Below, one piece after another: positions 42,494-51,026 of a stretch of DNA of 64,000 nucleotides (positions are counted from its first letter, which is position 1; each line of letters opens with the position of its first letter). The stretch covers positions 1 through 64,000 of the forward strand of contig JAGAJA010000042.1 of NCBI GenBank assembly GCA_017829075.1, written 5' to 3'. Both the position numbers and the translations under genes were made by a program. The notes under the pieces were generated by a model, which worked only from the letters and a program-made list of their open reading frames with translations, made no database searches and was not told where the DNA came from. The stretch is from Oscillospiraceae bacterium. Its GTDB lineage: Bacteria; Bacillota_A; Clostridia; Oscillospirales; Ruminococcaceae.

Positions 42494-43888
42494 TTATTTT
42501 TTCTTAACTATTGTACCCTGACGGGTTTCCTCGACAGTCCAGCCGAGAGCGGATATCTGATCCCGGATAGAGTCAGCCAGAGCGAAATCCTTTGCTTTGC
42601 GGGCAGCCTTGCGCTTTTCAATAAGCTCGGTCACCTCGGCGGGTATCTCATCGTTATCCTTATTATTATACAGCAGTCCGAGCACATTTGTCAATACCGT
42701 AAATTCATCAAGATATGCCTGAAGTGTGCCTTTTGTTTCCTTTCCGGAGGCTGTCGCGGTGTTTATCTTGCGGACAAGCTCGAAAATGGTCGAAATTCCG
42801 TCTGCGGTGTTGAAATCATCGTCCATTACTCTGATGAACTGCTCCTGCGCTTCCTTGACGTCTGCAAGCGCCTGCTCGCTTGCTGCTCCCTCCTGCGCGG
42901 CGGAAACTGCGCGGGTGAGGGTATCGCGGCAGGTGTAGAGCCTCTGGAGCGCAGCCTTGCAGCTTTCAATTACCTCAAGGGTGTAGTTGAGCTGGCTTCT
43001 GTAATGCACTGACAGAAGCATGAAGCGTATCGGCTCATAGCCGTATTCCTTTGACAGGTCGCGAACCATGAAGAAATTGCCCTTTGACTTGGACATCTTG
43101 GAACCGTCAACATTCAGCATACCGTTGTGCATCCAGATGTTTGCAAGAGGAGAGCCGGTGGCGCATTCGCTCTGGGCTATTTCATTCTCGTGGTGCGGGA
43201 AGATAAGGTCTGCACCGCCGCCGTGAATGTCCAGAGTATCGCCGATGTAGTGTCGGCTCATTGCAGAGCATTCGATATGCCAGCCGGGACGACCCTGACC
43301 AAAGGGGGAGTCCCAGTAAGGCTCGCCGGGCTTTGCCGCTTTCCATACCGCGAAATCCATAGGATTGCGCTTCATTTCGCCGACCTCGATACGCGCGCCC
43401 GCCTGCAAATCCTCAAGCGGCATATGGGACAGCTTGCCGTATTCCGGATATTTTGAGGTATCGAAATAAACGTCGCCGCCCGCCTGATATGCGAATCCCT
43501 TGTCGATTAGTGTCTTTACGATATCAATGATGATATCCATGTTTTCAGTAACCTTGGGGTGTACGTCGGCGCGGCGTACATTAAGACCGTCAGCGTCGGT
43601 GAAGTACTCCTTTATCGCGTTTTCCGAAACCTCGGAAGCGGTCTTGCCAAGCTCGTTTGCTTTTTTGATGATCTTGTCGTCCACGTCGGTGAAGTTCTGA
43701 ACATAGAACACCTTGTAGCCACGGAATTCAAGATATCTGCGGAGCGTGTCGAATACGCACAGGGCGCGGGCGTTTCCTATGTGAATGAGGTTATATACCG
43801 TCGGTCCGCAGGCATAGATCTTGACTGTGCCGGGGGTTATCGGCTTAAGCTCCTCTTTCTGACGTGTCATTGTGTTGTAGATCTGCAT
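42494..43888 (-). CDS. cysS: Cysteinyl-tRNA synthetase
   Basis: 464 residues, class I. HIGH is HIGN in GPTVYNLIHIGNARA; KMSKS is SKMSKSKGNFF. Zinc ligands include the cysteine in CGPTVY, SAMSRHY region cysteine and the HHENE segment. It charges tRNA-Cys. GGAGGATC precedes ATG 43888. Second gene of the T-box operon, pairing cysteine synthesis with its use. Confidence 0.96.
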   Translation of the reverse strand: MQIYNTMTRQKEELKPITPGTVKIYACGPTVYNLIHIGNARALCVFDTLRRYLEFRGYKVFYVQNFTDVDDKIIKKANELGKTASEVSENAIKEYFTDADGLNVRRADVHPKVTENMDIIIDIVKTLIDKGFAYQAGGDVYFDTSKYPEYGKLSHMPLEDLQAGARIEVGEMKRNPMDFAVWKAAKPGEPYWDSPFGQGRPGWHIECSAMSRHYIGDTLDIHGGGADLIFPHHENEIAQSECATGSPLANIWMHNGMLNVDGSKMSKSKGNFFMVRDLSKEYGYEPIRFMLLSVHYRSQLNYTLEVIESCKAALQRLYTCRDTLTRAVSAAQEGAASEQALADVKEAQEQFIRVMDDDFNTADGISTIFELVRKINTATASGKETKGTLQAYLDEFTVLTNVLGLLYNNKDNDEIPAEVTELIEKRKAARKAKDFALADSIRDQISALGWTVEETRQGTIVKKK

Positions 43889-43932
43889 TTTATGATCCTC
43901 CTTATGAATGTATCGGGCAGTGAGTGCCCATA

Positions 43933-44592
43933 TTATTTTCCTTTTTCAGCAAGCTGTTTTTTCAGGTCGGCGATCTCCTTTTCCATACATTCCAGCTTGT
44001 ATTTGTGCTCGCAGAGAAGCTGGGAAACCGGGTCTGGAATGTGTATCTGGTCTAGGTCGCTGTTGTTGATCCTGATGCCGTCCCGCTTTACTACTCTTGC
44101 GGGAACTCCCACTGCGGTGCAGTTCGGTGGAACCTCCTCCAGAACAACGGCGTTCGCGGCGATCTTTGAGTTGTCCCCGATCTTCATAGGCCCAAGAACC
44201 CTCGCGCCTGCGCCCACCATTACGTTATTTCCGAGGGTAGGGTGCCGCTTTCCGGTGTCCTTTCCTGTTCCTCCGAGGGTGACGTTCTGGTACAGGGTAC
44301 AGTTGTCGCCGATCTCTGTGGTTTCGCCGATAACTACCCCTGCGCCGTGGTCAATGAACAGTCCCTTGCCGATTTTTGCTCCGGGGTGAATCTCAATCCC
44401 AGTTTTGTTACGGGAACGCTGAGAGATCCACCGGGCAATGAAGAAATGCCCGCGCTCATAGAACCAGTGCGCTCTTCGGTAAGACCTCACCGCCTTGAAT
44501 GACGGATAGAGGAATATGACCTCAAGAGCAGACCGAACCGCCGGATCTCTTGCTTTTATGGAATTTATTTCCTCTTTGAGCCGGTCAAACAT
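43933..44592 (-). CDS. cysE: Serine O-acetyltransferase
   Basis: 219 residues. The N-terminal helical part is short, followed by left-handed beta-helix hexapeptides: GIEIHPGAKIGKGLFIDHGAGVVIGETTEIGDNCTLYQNVTLGGTGK, GARVLGPMKIGDNSKIAANAVVLEEVPPNCTAVGVPARVVK. It makes O-acetylserine for cysteine synthesis. First gene after the T-box leader. Confidence 0.95.
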   Translation of the reverse strand: MFDRLKEEINSIKARDPAVRSALEVIFLYPSFKAVRSYRRAHWFYERGHFFIARWISQRSRNKTGIEIHPGAKIGKGLFIDHGAGVVIGETTEIGDNCTLYQNVTLGGTGKDTGKRHPTLGNNVMVGAGARVLGPMKIGDNSKIAANAVVLEEVPPNCTAVGVPARVVKRDGIRINNSDLDQIHIPDPVSQLLCEHKYKLECMEKEIADLKKQLAEKGK

Positions 44593-44640
44593 AAAAACCT
44601 CCGGTAATCTGACATAAACACTCTGAAATGGTGCCGGGAC

Positions 44641-44905
44641 ATAAAAAACACCCCCGCACCGAACTGGTGCGAAGGCGTGTTACCGCTGTTCCACTTCGCT
44701 TCGGGCTATTGCCCCTCGAACCCCTTAACGCGGGAAACGGACACGGCTACCCGCAGAGCGCTCACCATGCCGGCTCGCAGCCGCACTTTCGCCGGGTTTG
44801 CCCGCAGCGCTCTCAGCAATGCGCCGCTCTCTGTGGAACTGAGTCCGGGTACTCTGACTGTTCATAGCCGTTATTTATGCGGAAATATCCGCAATGTTAT
44901 ACATT
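44641..44905 (-). ncRNA. T-box riboswitch, cysteine specifier
   Basis: The minus-strand leader has the stem I landmarks AGAGAG and GCTGAGAG, a candidate specifier codon TGC at 44779-44777 (within GGCTGCGAGCC), a T-box sequence GTGGAACAGCGGT at about 44694-44682, and a terminator (44680-44641) whose stem competes with the antiterminator and ends in TTTTTT. Uncharged tRNA-Cys would allow read-through into cysE. The specifier choice rests on position and on the downstream genes. Confidence 0.85.
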
Positions 44906-44911
44906 TATTCT

Positions 44912-44940
44912 ATTATACCCTATAATTTGAATTTTTTCAA
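44912..44940 (-). promoter_or_regulatory. Promoter of the T-box operon
   Basis: On the minus strand TTGAAA (44940-44935) and TATAAT (44917-44912) are 17 nt apart, placing +1 near 44905. Confidence 0.8.
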
Positions 44941-44976
44941 GGGGTAAATCTGATTTTTTTTGAATTTTCACAGAAC

Positions 44977-45336
44977 CTAAGTTAATATAATGAACGCCAG
45001 CGCCGCTATAAGCTTCATATCCGCCTTTTCGTGCAGGAGAAGCAGTATAAGCGCTGCAATCAGCATGAAATCCCGGTCGCCGGTTATCCTTTGCAGGAGA
45101 TTTCCGGAGCTTGCGGAGTTAGGTCTTTCGCAGGGCGGGGGAGAGTGTCGGGGCTGTTCCCTGCGTAATTCCTGCTCTGCGGAGCGTCTGTTCCCGCTTT
45201 CTTCATTGCGGAAGGCTTCGCGCTGCGGAATATCCTGTTTCTTTTCTTCTGCGACCTGCTCCCGCTCCGGGGCTTTTTCGCTGTTGAATTTCTCCACGGA
45301 TTTGTACAGCGGAGATTGCTCGGCTATCCATACCAT
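44977..45336 (-). CDS. Small membrane-anchored protein of unknown function
   Basis: 119 residues from ATG 45336 (GGGAGGG 8 nt upstream). A charged, Glu/Arg/Gln-rich N-terminal 75 residues is followed by GDRDFMLIAALILLLLHEKADMKLIAALAFIILT, two short hydrophobic segments at the end. Third of three small genes in one minus-strand cluster. Confidence 0.55.
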   Translation of the reverse strand: MVWIAEQSPLYKSVEKFNSEKAPEREQVAEEKKQDIPQREAFRNEESGNRRSAEQELRREQPRHSPPPCERPNSASSGNLLQRITGDRDFMLIAALILLLLHEKADMKLIAALAFIILT

Positions 45337-45353
45337 AAATATCCCTCCCGGAA

Positions 45354-45671
45354 TCAACTGCCGAAAAGCCCGCTGTCCTTAAGAAGCGGCAGCAAGGAAA
45401 TGAGCTTCAGGAGCTTTAACACAGTATCTACCTTTGCGCGGTTTTCTTCACGGAGCAGCGGCTTCAAGGCAAGAAGCAGCTTTTCGTTGTCGCTTGTTGA
45501 ACCCGCCGCTCCCAGCAGGCTCGCCGCCTTTGCCATAGTTCCGATGTCAAGACCGGAAAACAGTCCCTCTCCAGAGTTGTCTTCCGCACCGGAATTGCCC
45601 TGCGCACTGTCGTTATCCTCCTGCGGGCTGTCCTCAGCCAGCGCACGGAGAATATCTTCTATATTTTCCAT
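45354..45671 (-). CDS. Small helical protein of unknown function
   Basis: 105 residues from ATG 45671 (GGAGGTG upstream). An acidic Asn/Gly/Ser linker (about 13-38) is followed by a helical region with NEKLLLALKPLLREENRAKVDTVLKLLKLISLLPLLKDSGLFG. No membrane segment is clear. It lies 17 nt before the membrane-anchored protein gene. Confidence 0.55.
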   Translation of the reverse strand: MENIEDILRALAEDSPQEDNDSAQGNSGAEDNSGEGLFSGLDIGTMAKAASLLGAAGSTSDNEKLLLALKPLLREENRAKVDTVLKLLKLISLLPLLKDSGLFGS

Positions 45672-45700
45672 GCACCGCACCTCCAGACGTCAATAATGAC

Positions 45701-45937
45701 CTATTTCATACCGCCGAGCAGCTTCATGACCTCTTCCGGCGACTCTGCCGATTTGAGCTTTGCCATAAGCTCCTTGTCGGCAAGTATCTTGCGCAGCTTT
45801 TCCTTGTCCGATTTGCTCAGGACGGAGGACAGAGCGGCTATATCTTTCTTCTCAATGGTTTTCTTAAGGCTTTCCGGTGATGAACCTAGTTTTTCGCTGG
45901 CGGACTTTATCAGCTTGTCAAAATCGTTGTTATTCAT
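45701..45937 (-). CDS. Small helical protein of unknown function
   Basis: 78 residues from ATG 45937 (AGGAGGT 7 nt upstream). Lys/Glu/Leu/Ser-rich, predicted all-helical: NDFDKLIKSASEKLGSSPESLKKTIEKKDIAALSSVL, then SPEEVMKLLGGMK. First of the three-gene cluster. Confidence 0.55.
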   Translation of the reverse strand: MNNNDFDKLIKSASEKLGSSPESLKKTIEKKDIAALSSVLSKSDKEKLRKILADKELMAKLKSAESPEEVMKLLGGMK

Positions 45938-46092
45938 GGTCAATACCTCCTAATTAGTGACAAAATATGTAAATCTTCAATAATTTTTCGTTAAAAAACT
46001 GCAAAGCCCCCTTTTATTCATTTCATTTTTATGATATAATATATATAACTAGAACCTTGAATTCAAGGCGTACAGAAAGGAAATTCCTGATT

Positions 46093-46575
46093 TTGAAGAT
46101 ATTAGTAGTATCAGACACGCACCGCAATTTCGCAGTGCTGAATGAGGCGGTGAACAATAATCTTGACGCCGACCTGATAATCCATCTCGGCGACGGCGAG
46201 AACGAGGCGCGGGATATTCATAATCTCCACCCGGAAAAAGCGATGATATACGTCGGCGGCAACTGCGATTATGGAATGCACAAGCAGACGCAGATAGTCA
46301 CTGTCTGCGGCTATAAGATATACTGCTGCCACGGACACCATGAGAATGTACACGGAGGTCTGGCAGGGCTTGTCGCCGCGGCAAAGGCAGAGGACTGCAA
46401 AATAGCGCTGTACGGTCATACTCACCTGTACCGCACCGAAGTTATTGACGATGTGTTCGTTATGAATCCGGGAAGTCTTGACAGTCCCAGAAATCACAAC
46501 GACCCGACCTATGGCGTAATAATGCTGTCCAGCGCCGGCGAGATACAGATGAATATTATCGCGGTGAAGAAGTGA
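46093..46575 (+). CDS. YfcE/MJ0936-type metallophosphodiesterase
   Basis: 160 residues from TTG 46093 (GAAAGGA about 10 nt upstream). Metal motifs in order: SDTHRN, HLGDGEN, GGNCDYG, CCHGHH and GHTHLYR, with VMNPGSLDSPR. It hydrolyses phosphodiesters with two metals; natural substrate unknown. It overlaps birA by 4 nt. A TATAAT lies near 46032. Confidence 0.9.
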   Translation: MKILVVSDTHRNFAVLNEAVNNNLDADLIIHLGDGENEARDIHNLHPEKAMIYVGGNCDYGMHKQTQIVTVCGYKIYCCHGHHENVHGGLAGLVAAAKAEDCKIALYGHTHLYRTEVIDDVFVMNPGSLDSPRNHNDPTYGVIMLSSAGEIQMNIIAVKK

Positions 46576-47297
46576 TGATAAACCATATTTCCTTAGATGA
46601 GGTGGACTCCACCAACAGCTACTTAAAGCAGCACCGCGCCGGGCTTCCGGACGGTACGCTGGTCACTGCCGGACTTCAGACCGCCGGACGCGGCAGAAGG
46701 GGGCATGACTGGGCGGCGGACAGGGGAATGCTCCCGTTTTCGCTGCTGCTCAAGAACCCTCTCCACCCGGAAACAGTGACCCTCTGCGCGGCGGTTGCCG
46801 TCTGCGGCGCGCTGGAAGCCCTGCTGCCTGATGAGAAATTCGGGATTAAATGGCCTAACGATATCATTCTTCAGGGATATAAGCTCTGTGGTATTCTATG
46901 CGAGAGCGTCTGTTTTGGTTCATCAATGGACATTATCTGCGGTATCGGAGTAAACCTCACCCAGAACGCAGAATTTTTCAGGAAGGCTAATATTCCACAC
47001 GGTGCTTCTTTGCAAATGCTGACCGGGTACGTTCCGGACAGAGAGACGCTTGCAGAGGACATAGCAGAGCGGCTGTATGATTATTCCCGCGAGGGATTTT
47101 CCAGCATTTCTGAGGAATACGTAAGACGCTGCCTTACCGTTGGGAAAAGAATACGAATCATCGAAAACGGCGGCGAGCGTGAGGCTTTCGCCGAGGGAAT
47201 TGCGCCAAATGGCTTTCTTATCTGCTCCGATGAAAACGGGCGGTTTGAGGTAAATTCCGGCGAGGTCAGCGTCCGCGGGCTTATGGACTATATCTGA
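46572..47297 (+). CDS. birA: Biotin-[acetyl-CoA carboxylase] ligase, monofunctional
   Basis: 241 residues. The catalytic core has the biotinyl-AMP motif QTAGRGRRGHDW and KWPNDIILQGYKLCGIL, plus the C-terminal SH3-like part. The N-terminal DNA-binding domain of the bifunctional repressor form is absent, so it is an enzyme only. Coupled to the phosphodiesterase gene. Confidence 0.92.
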   Translation: MMINHISLDEVDSTNSYLKQHRAGLPDGTLVTAGLQTAGRGRRGHDWAADRGMLPFSLLLKNPLHPETVTLCAAVAVCGALEALLPDEKFGIKWPNDIILQGYKLCGILCESVCFGSSMDIICGIGVNLTQNAEFFRKANIPHGASLQMLTGYVPDRETLAEDIAERLYDYSREGFSSISEEYVRRCLTVGKRIRIIENGGEREAFAEGIAPNGFLICSDENGRFEVNSGEVSVRGLMDYI

Positions 47298-47308
47298 AAG
47301 GGAACTGT

Positions 47309-47869
47309 ATGGTTGAAAACGAGTTCAAGATAATGCTCACCGAGGAGCAGTACAATGCCGTTCATTCGCTGTATCAGTGGGACTGCGAGCTGGAACAGGT
47401 GAACAGCTATTACGACAGCCCGGAGCTTGCGCTCAGCGGCAGACATATCACCTGTCGTGTGCGGACTGTTCAGGGCAGATATCTGCTCCAGATGAAGCTG
47501 CCTGCCGAGGCGCAGAACAACGGCGCGGTTTCCAGAATTGAGCTGGAGCGGGAGCTGGACGGTATCCCGAAGAAGCTTTCCGGCGCTGAGCTTATGGAAA
47601 TGAGCGGCGCGGAGGAACTTCCGGACGCGGAGCTGCTGGGAACGCTCTCGACATTTCGCAGCGTTAAGCGGTTTCCCGGCGCGGAGATCGACCTTGACCG
47701 CAGTGAATATTTCGGCAAAACCGATTTTGAACTGGAGATAGAGTACACCGATGAAGCCGCCGCAAAGAAGCTCCTCGCAGAAATATCCGCCGGAGTGAAC
47801 ATAGATCGCAGCGCGCCTGTCACCGGAAAGATACGACGTTTCCTTGCTGAGTATATGCGGCAAAAGTGA
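47309..47869 (+). CDS. CYTH-domain protein (triphosphate tunnel enzyme family)
   Basis: 186 residues beginning MVENEFKIML, the ExExK signature that opens CYTH domains. Further conserved parts are YYDSPEL, CRVRTVQGRYLLQMKLP, EIDLDRSEYFGKTDFELEIEY and KIRRFLAEY. Members hydrolyse tripolyphosphate, thiamine triphosphate or related compounds. Follows birA by 11 nt. Confidence 0.88.
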   Translation: MVENEFKIMLTEEQYNAVHSLYQWDCELEQVNSYYDSPELALSGRHITCRVRTVQGRYLLQMKLPAEAQNNGAVSRIELERELDGIPKKLSGAELMEMSGAEELPDAELLGTLSTFRSVKRFPGAEIDLDRSEYFGKTDFELEIEYTDEAAAKKLLAEISAGVNIDRSAPVTGKIRRFLAEYMRQK

Positions 47870-47877
47870 AAAAAGAA

Positions 47878-47905
47878 AGCCTTTGAACCGAGAAGTTCAA
47901 AGGCT
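47878..47905. terminator. Terminator hairpin, left copy flanking element T2
   Basis: A 28-bp palindrome (AGCCTTTGAAC / GTTCAAAGGCT), repeated exactly at 48096-48123. Confidence 0.88.
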
Positions 47906-48095
47906 CAGACCGGCGAAAAAGTCCCTAAAGGGACTTTCTCGCCGAACATCCGCACTGCCCGCGTAAGGCATAAGGCGTAAGCCGTTGCCAGTAAAGTTGT
48001 GCGGATAGAAGTGTTTTTTGCCCCGGCAGAGCTGGGGCAAAAAACGGATTTCAAAAGCCCGCTTCGCGGGCAAAACTGAGTTTTTCAACAAGCTG
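47906..48095. mobile_element. 190-bp terminator-associated element T2
   Basis: Same family as 28937-29125: left hairpin with TAAA loop, core GTAAGGCATAAGGCGTAAGC, TTTTTTGCCCC/GGGGCAAAAAA hairpin, CCCGC/GCGGG hairpin, and the end CAAGCTG. Left stem bases differ from T1 on both sides in a pairing-preserving way. Confidence 0.85.
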
Positions 48096-48123
48096 AGCCT
48101 TTGAACCGAGAAGTTCAAAGGCT
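48096..48123. terminator. Terminator hairpin, right copy flanking element T2
   Basis: Exact direct repeat of 47878-47905, followed by a T-run; serves the convergent CYTH and alr genes. Confidence 0.88.
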
Positions 48124-48145
48124 GTTTTTTTTGCCGTTGGAAAGA

Positions 48146-49282
48146 TCAGATATATCGCAGGATATCCTTTTCTTTTCCGTTTTCGATGTAGATACGGGGA
48201 ACTCTTGTTCCGATACTGCAAAGCAGCTCATAGCTTATCGTGCCGATAAGATCCGCTGCATGATCTACCGAGCAGCCGCCGTATGTTTCGTCAGAGAAAA
48301 CCGTGACCTCATCGCCGATTTCCGTCTCCGGGATATCGCTGATGTCCACCAGCGACTGATCCATGCAGATCCTGCCGCAAACCGGGGCTTTTTTGCCGCG
48401 GATCATTACGCTCCACTGACCGGACAGCCGGCGGTTGAAGCCGTCTGCATAGCCGCAGGGGATAAGCGCCAGACGAATGTCCCTGTCTGCTGTGAAGGAG
48501 CGTCCGTAGCTTACCGTGTCGCCGGGGTGAATGGTCTTTATCTGGCTGATTACAGCTTTCATGCTGAAAACAGATTTAATTCCCTCCGGCAGGGGATATT
48601 CAGTGTTGGGGCGGTGTCCGTACATTACCAGTCCGGCGCGGACGAAATTGCTCTCAAAGTCCTTGTGGAACAGAATACCGCCGCTGTTCTGGCAGTGCAT
48701 GGGGAGATTACGGCTGCGGCAGATGTCCGCGAGCTTTTTGTATTGCTGCTTGGTGAATTCCACGTCCTCATCTGTGAGGGAGTCCGCGACTGCAAAGTGA
48801 GTATATCCGGCTCTGCAATCAAGCCCCGGCAGCGCAAGTATCTCGTCCGCTTCCTCGGAGGTGTTGATACCCACTCTGCACATTCCCGTGTCGAACTTGA
48901 TGTGGACTGGTACTTTTACTCCGGCTTTTCCCGCGCAGTCGGAAAGCTCCTTTGCATAATCAACGCTGCCGACTGTGAATATGTAGTTCTTGTCAAGATT
49001 ATCCAGCGCCAGCGGAATATCGCAATAGCCGAATATCAGGATATCTCCCTCCGCTCCGGCGGTGGTGAGGTTCTGCGCCTCCCAGAGATTGGAAACCGCG
49101 AAGTGCTTTACGCCGCATTCGTTCAGCGCAAGGGCGCATTCCGCATCGCCGTGTCCATAGGCATTCGCTTTTACTATGGCGATTATTTCCTTGTCCCCGG
49201 CATAGCTGCGTATCACCTTAATATTATTTTTCAGGACGTCAAGGTTTATCTCCGTCCATGTTCTCTGATAAAAATTATTCAT
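48146..49282 (-). CDS. alr: Alanine racemase
   Basis: 378 residues, fold-type III PLP enzyme making D-alanine for peptidoglycan. The PLP lysine is K38 in IVKANAYGHG. Other markers are SNLWEAQNL, HIKFDTGMCRVGI, VRAGLVMYG, VSYGRSF and CMDQSLVDI. ATG 49282 follows GAGGAGCG. Single gene, convergent to the CYTH gene. Confidence 0.95.
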   Translation of the reverse strand: MNNFYQRTWTEINLDVLKNNIKVIRSYAGDKEIIAIVKANAYGHGDAECALALNECGVKHFAVSNLWEAQNLTTAGAEGDILIFGYCDIPLALDNLDKNYIFTVGSVDYAKELSDCAGKAGVKVPVHIKFDTGMCRVGINTSEEADEILALPGLDCRAGYTHFAVADSLTDEDVEFTKQQYKKLADICRSRNLPMHCQNSGGILFHKDFESNFVRAGLVMYGHRPNTEYPLPEGIKSVFSMKAVISQIKTIHPGDTVSYGRSFTADRDIRLALIPCGYADGFNRRLSGQWSVMIRGKKAPVCGRICMDQSLVDISDIPETEIGDEVTVFSDETYGGCSVDHAADLIGTISYELLCSIGTRVPRIYIENGKEKDILRYI

Positions 49283-49299
49283 GTTCGCTCCTCAATGTG

Positions 49300-49328
49300 T
49301 TGAAATTTCAGAAAAAGTGTGGTATAAT
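49300..49328 (+). promoter_or_regulatory. Promoter of the LCP-like operon
   Basis: TTGAAA at 49300 and TATAAT at 49323 with a 17-nt spacer. It lies inside the leader of divergent alr, so the two promoters may interfere. Confidence 0.75.
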
Positions 49329-49479
49329 ACTAGAAGATATGTTTTATAAAAAATTTTATGCCGCAGATTTCTGATATTATAAACACCTCGTTTATTATAT
49401 TACTAATTTCGCAAAAATTCAATACCTTTTCCGGAAAAGGCAATATTTTTAGAAGCTGCGGCGACGAAAGGTTAATATT

Positions 49480-50367
49480 ATGGCTGTACGCAGAAAAAGC
49501 AACTGGTATATATATTTGATCGCATTTGGTATCACGCTTGCTATGATAATCATGGCAATAGTATCCTTCCGTGATTTCCTGTTCCCGGAAACTCAGGAAA
49601 CTGGGCTTACCGTTGACGGTGAGCTGTCCGATGACTTTGTGCCTGACGCCGGTATGAGTTTGTCTGTTATGACGATGATCTCCGACGGCGAGAATGATAT
49701 GCCGGAGCTGTTCATTATTGCCGCGTATAATGCGGTGGAGAACCGGCTCACATTCATTCCGGTCAATAATGGCATTGCTCTTGTGAGAACCGGACGTACT
49801 CTGCCGAATATCTATGCCGCTCAGGGCGGTGAGGGGGTTGTCGACGCGGTTTCCAATGAATGCGGGATAAACTTTGACGGATATATCCGGTTTGACCGCA
49901 GCAGTCTGGTGGATCTGATTGCGCTTTACGGAAACGTTGAATACGATGTGGCGAAAACTCTGCTCATTTCTGACGGAACTGATGTGGAGCCGATAAACTC
50001 CGGCAGGCAGAATTTCACCGCAGAAATGGTTTACCGCTATATCATGTTTGCTGAATTTGACGAGGGCGAGTCCTATCGCTACAACATGATCTGCTCGCTG
50101 CTGATCGAACTGATAAATCAGAATGTATCGTTCGTGGATAGCTCTCTGCTGGACAATTTTGCCAAGCAGATCATGGAGCGCGCTGAAACAAATCTCACCG
50201 AGGAGATATACCTCGCTCACAAGGCAGCAATGCTGAATACAGTTCAGTACGGAATAAATCCGGCGGAATACTATGTTCCCTACGGCGAATACAACGGCGA
50301 CGGAAGCTTTACCATTTCGGAGAATTCCGTGCTGACTATCCGCCAGAAATCCGGTCAGGATCAGTAA
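49480..50367 (+). CDS. Divergent LCP-like membrane-anchored protein
   Basis: 295 residues with one N-terminal membrane helix (about 9-30) and an extracytoplasmic domain. GEGVVDAVSNECGINFDGYIRFDRSSLVDLIALYGNVEYDV resembles the LytR-CpsA-Psr core. The IPRD-like segment with catalytic Arg/Asp reads FIPVNNG, so phosphotransferase activity is doubtful. Heads a run of genes through ilvD. Confidence 0.65.
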   Translation: MAVRRKSNWYIYLIAFGITLAMIIMAIVSFRDFLFPETQETGLTVDGELSDDFVPDAGMSLSVMTMISDGENDMPELFIIAAYNAVENRLTFIPVNNGIALVRTGRTLPNIYAAQGGEGVVDAVSNECGINFDGYIRFDRSSLVDLIALYGNVEYDVAKTLLISDGTDVEPINSGRQNFTAEMVYRYIMFAEFDEGESYRYNMICSLLIELINQNVSFVDSSLLDNFAKQIMERAETNLTEEIYLAHKAAMLNTVQYGINPAEYYVPYGEYNGDGSFTISENSVLTIRQKSGQDQ

Positions 50368-50379
50368 ATGGAGGACGCA

Positions 50380-50997
50380 ATGGACGAAAGGATACAGCGC
50401 ACTATGGCTGCGCTTGAAAAGAACAACATCAAGCCATATTTTGCGGAAACCCGCGATCAGCTTTACGACATCGTGAGGGAGCTTGTGAAGAACGACAGGC
50501 TCATCACCGCCGGCGGCTCTGTGACGCTGGAAGAAAGCGGAGTAAAGGCTCTGCTGATGAATGAGTACAAGGGAATTTATCTTGACCGCTCCGAGGGGAA
50601 GACCCCGGAGGAGGTGGAGGATATCCTGCACAAGGCTTTCGTTTCCGACAGCTTTTTTGCAAGCTCCAATGCAGTCACCGAGAACGGAGAGCTGTACAAT
50701 GTTGACGGCAGGGGAAACCGCGTTTCAGCAATGATCTACGGTCCGAAACAGGTGGTGCTTGTAGTCGGCTGTAACAAGATAGTCAAGGACATGGATGAGG
50801 CTGTGAAGCGGGTTGAGCAGGTCGCTGCTCCGAAGAATACTCAGCGGCTGCATTCCGGCACTCCCTGCGAAACCACAGGAAGCTGCGCTCACTGCCGCAG
50901 CAAGGGCAGGATCTGCTGCTCCTATGTGAGAATGGGTCAGCAGCGCGTTCCGGACAGAATAAAGGTAATTATTGTCAACGAGAGCTTGGGCTACTGA
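50380..50997 (+). CDS. LUD-domain protein (LutC/YkgG family)
   Basis: 205 residues from ATG 50380; GGAGG lies 8 nt before, so the upstream ATG 50368 is not used. LUD markers are ITAGGSVTLEESG, GIYLDRSEG, SSNAVTENGELYNVDGRGNRV and GPKQVVLVVGCNKIV. The C-terminus has five cysteines in CETTGSCAHCRSKGRICC. LUD proteins take part in lactate use, but no lutAB is nearby. Confidence 0.85.
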   Translation: MDERIQRTMAALEKNNIKPYFAETRDQLYDIVRELVKNDRLITAGGSVTLEESGVKALLMNEYKGIYLDRSEGKTPEEVEDILHKAFVSDSFFASSNAVTENGELYNVDGRGNRVSAMIYGPKQVVLVVGCNKIVKDMDEAVKRVEQVAAPKNTQRLHSGTPCETTGSCAHCRSKGRICCSYVRMGQQRVPDRIKVIIVNESLGY

Positions 50998-51026
50998 GCT
51001 GCTGACAGAAAGGATACATATTAATT

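Noticed and set aside
48101..49303. 400-codon open frame antisense to alr
   Set aside because: alr on the minus strand is unmistakable; the plus frame also runs across a terminator repeat.
49330..50631. 433-codon open frame antisense to the LCP-like and LUD genes
   Set aside because: It spans two sense genes with their own ribosome sites and promoter, and has no recognisable domain.
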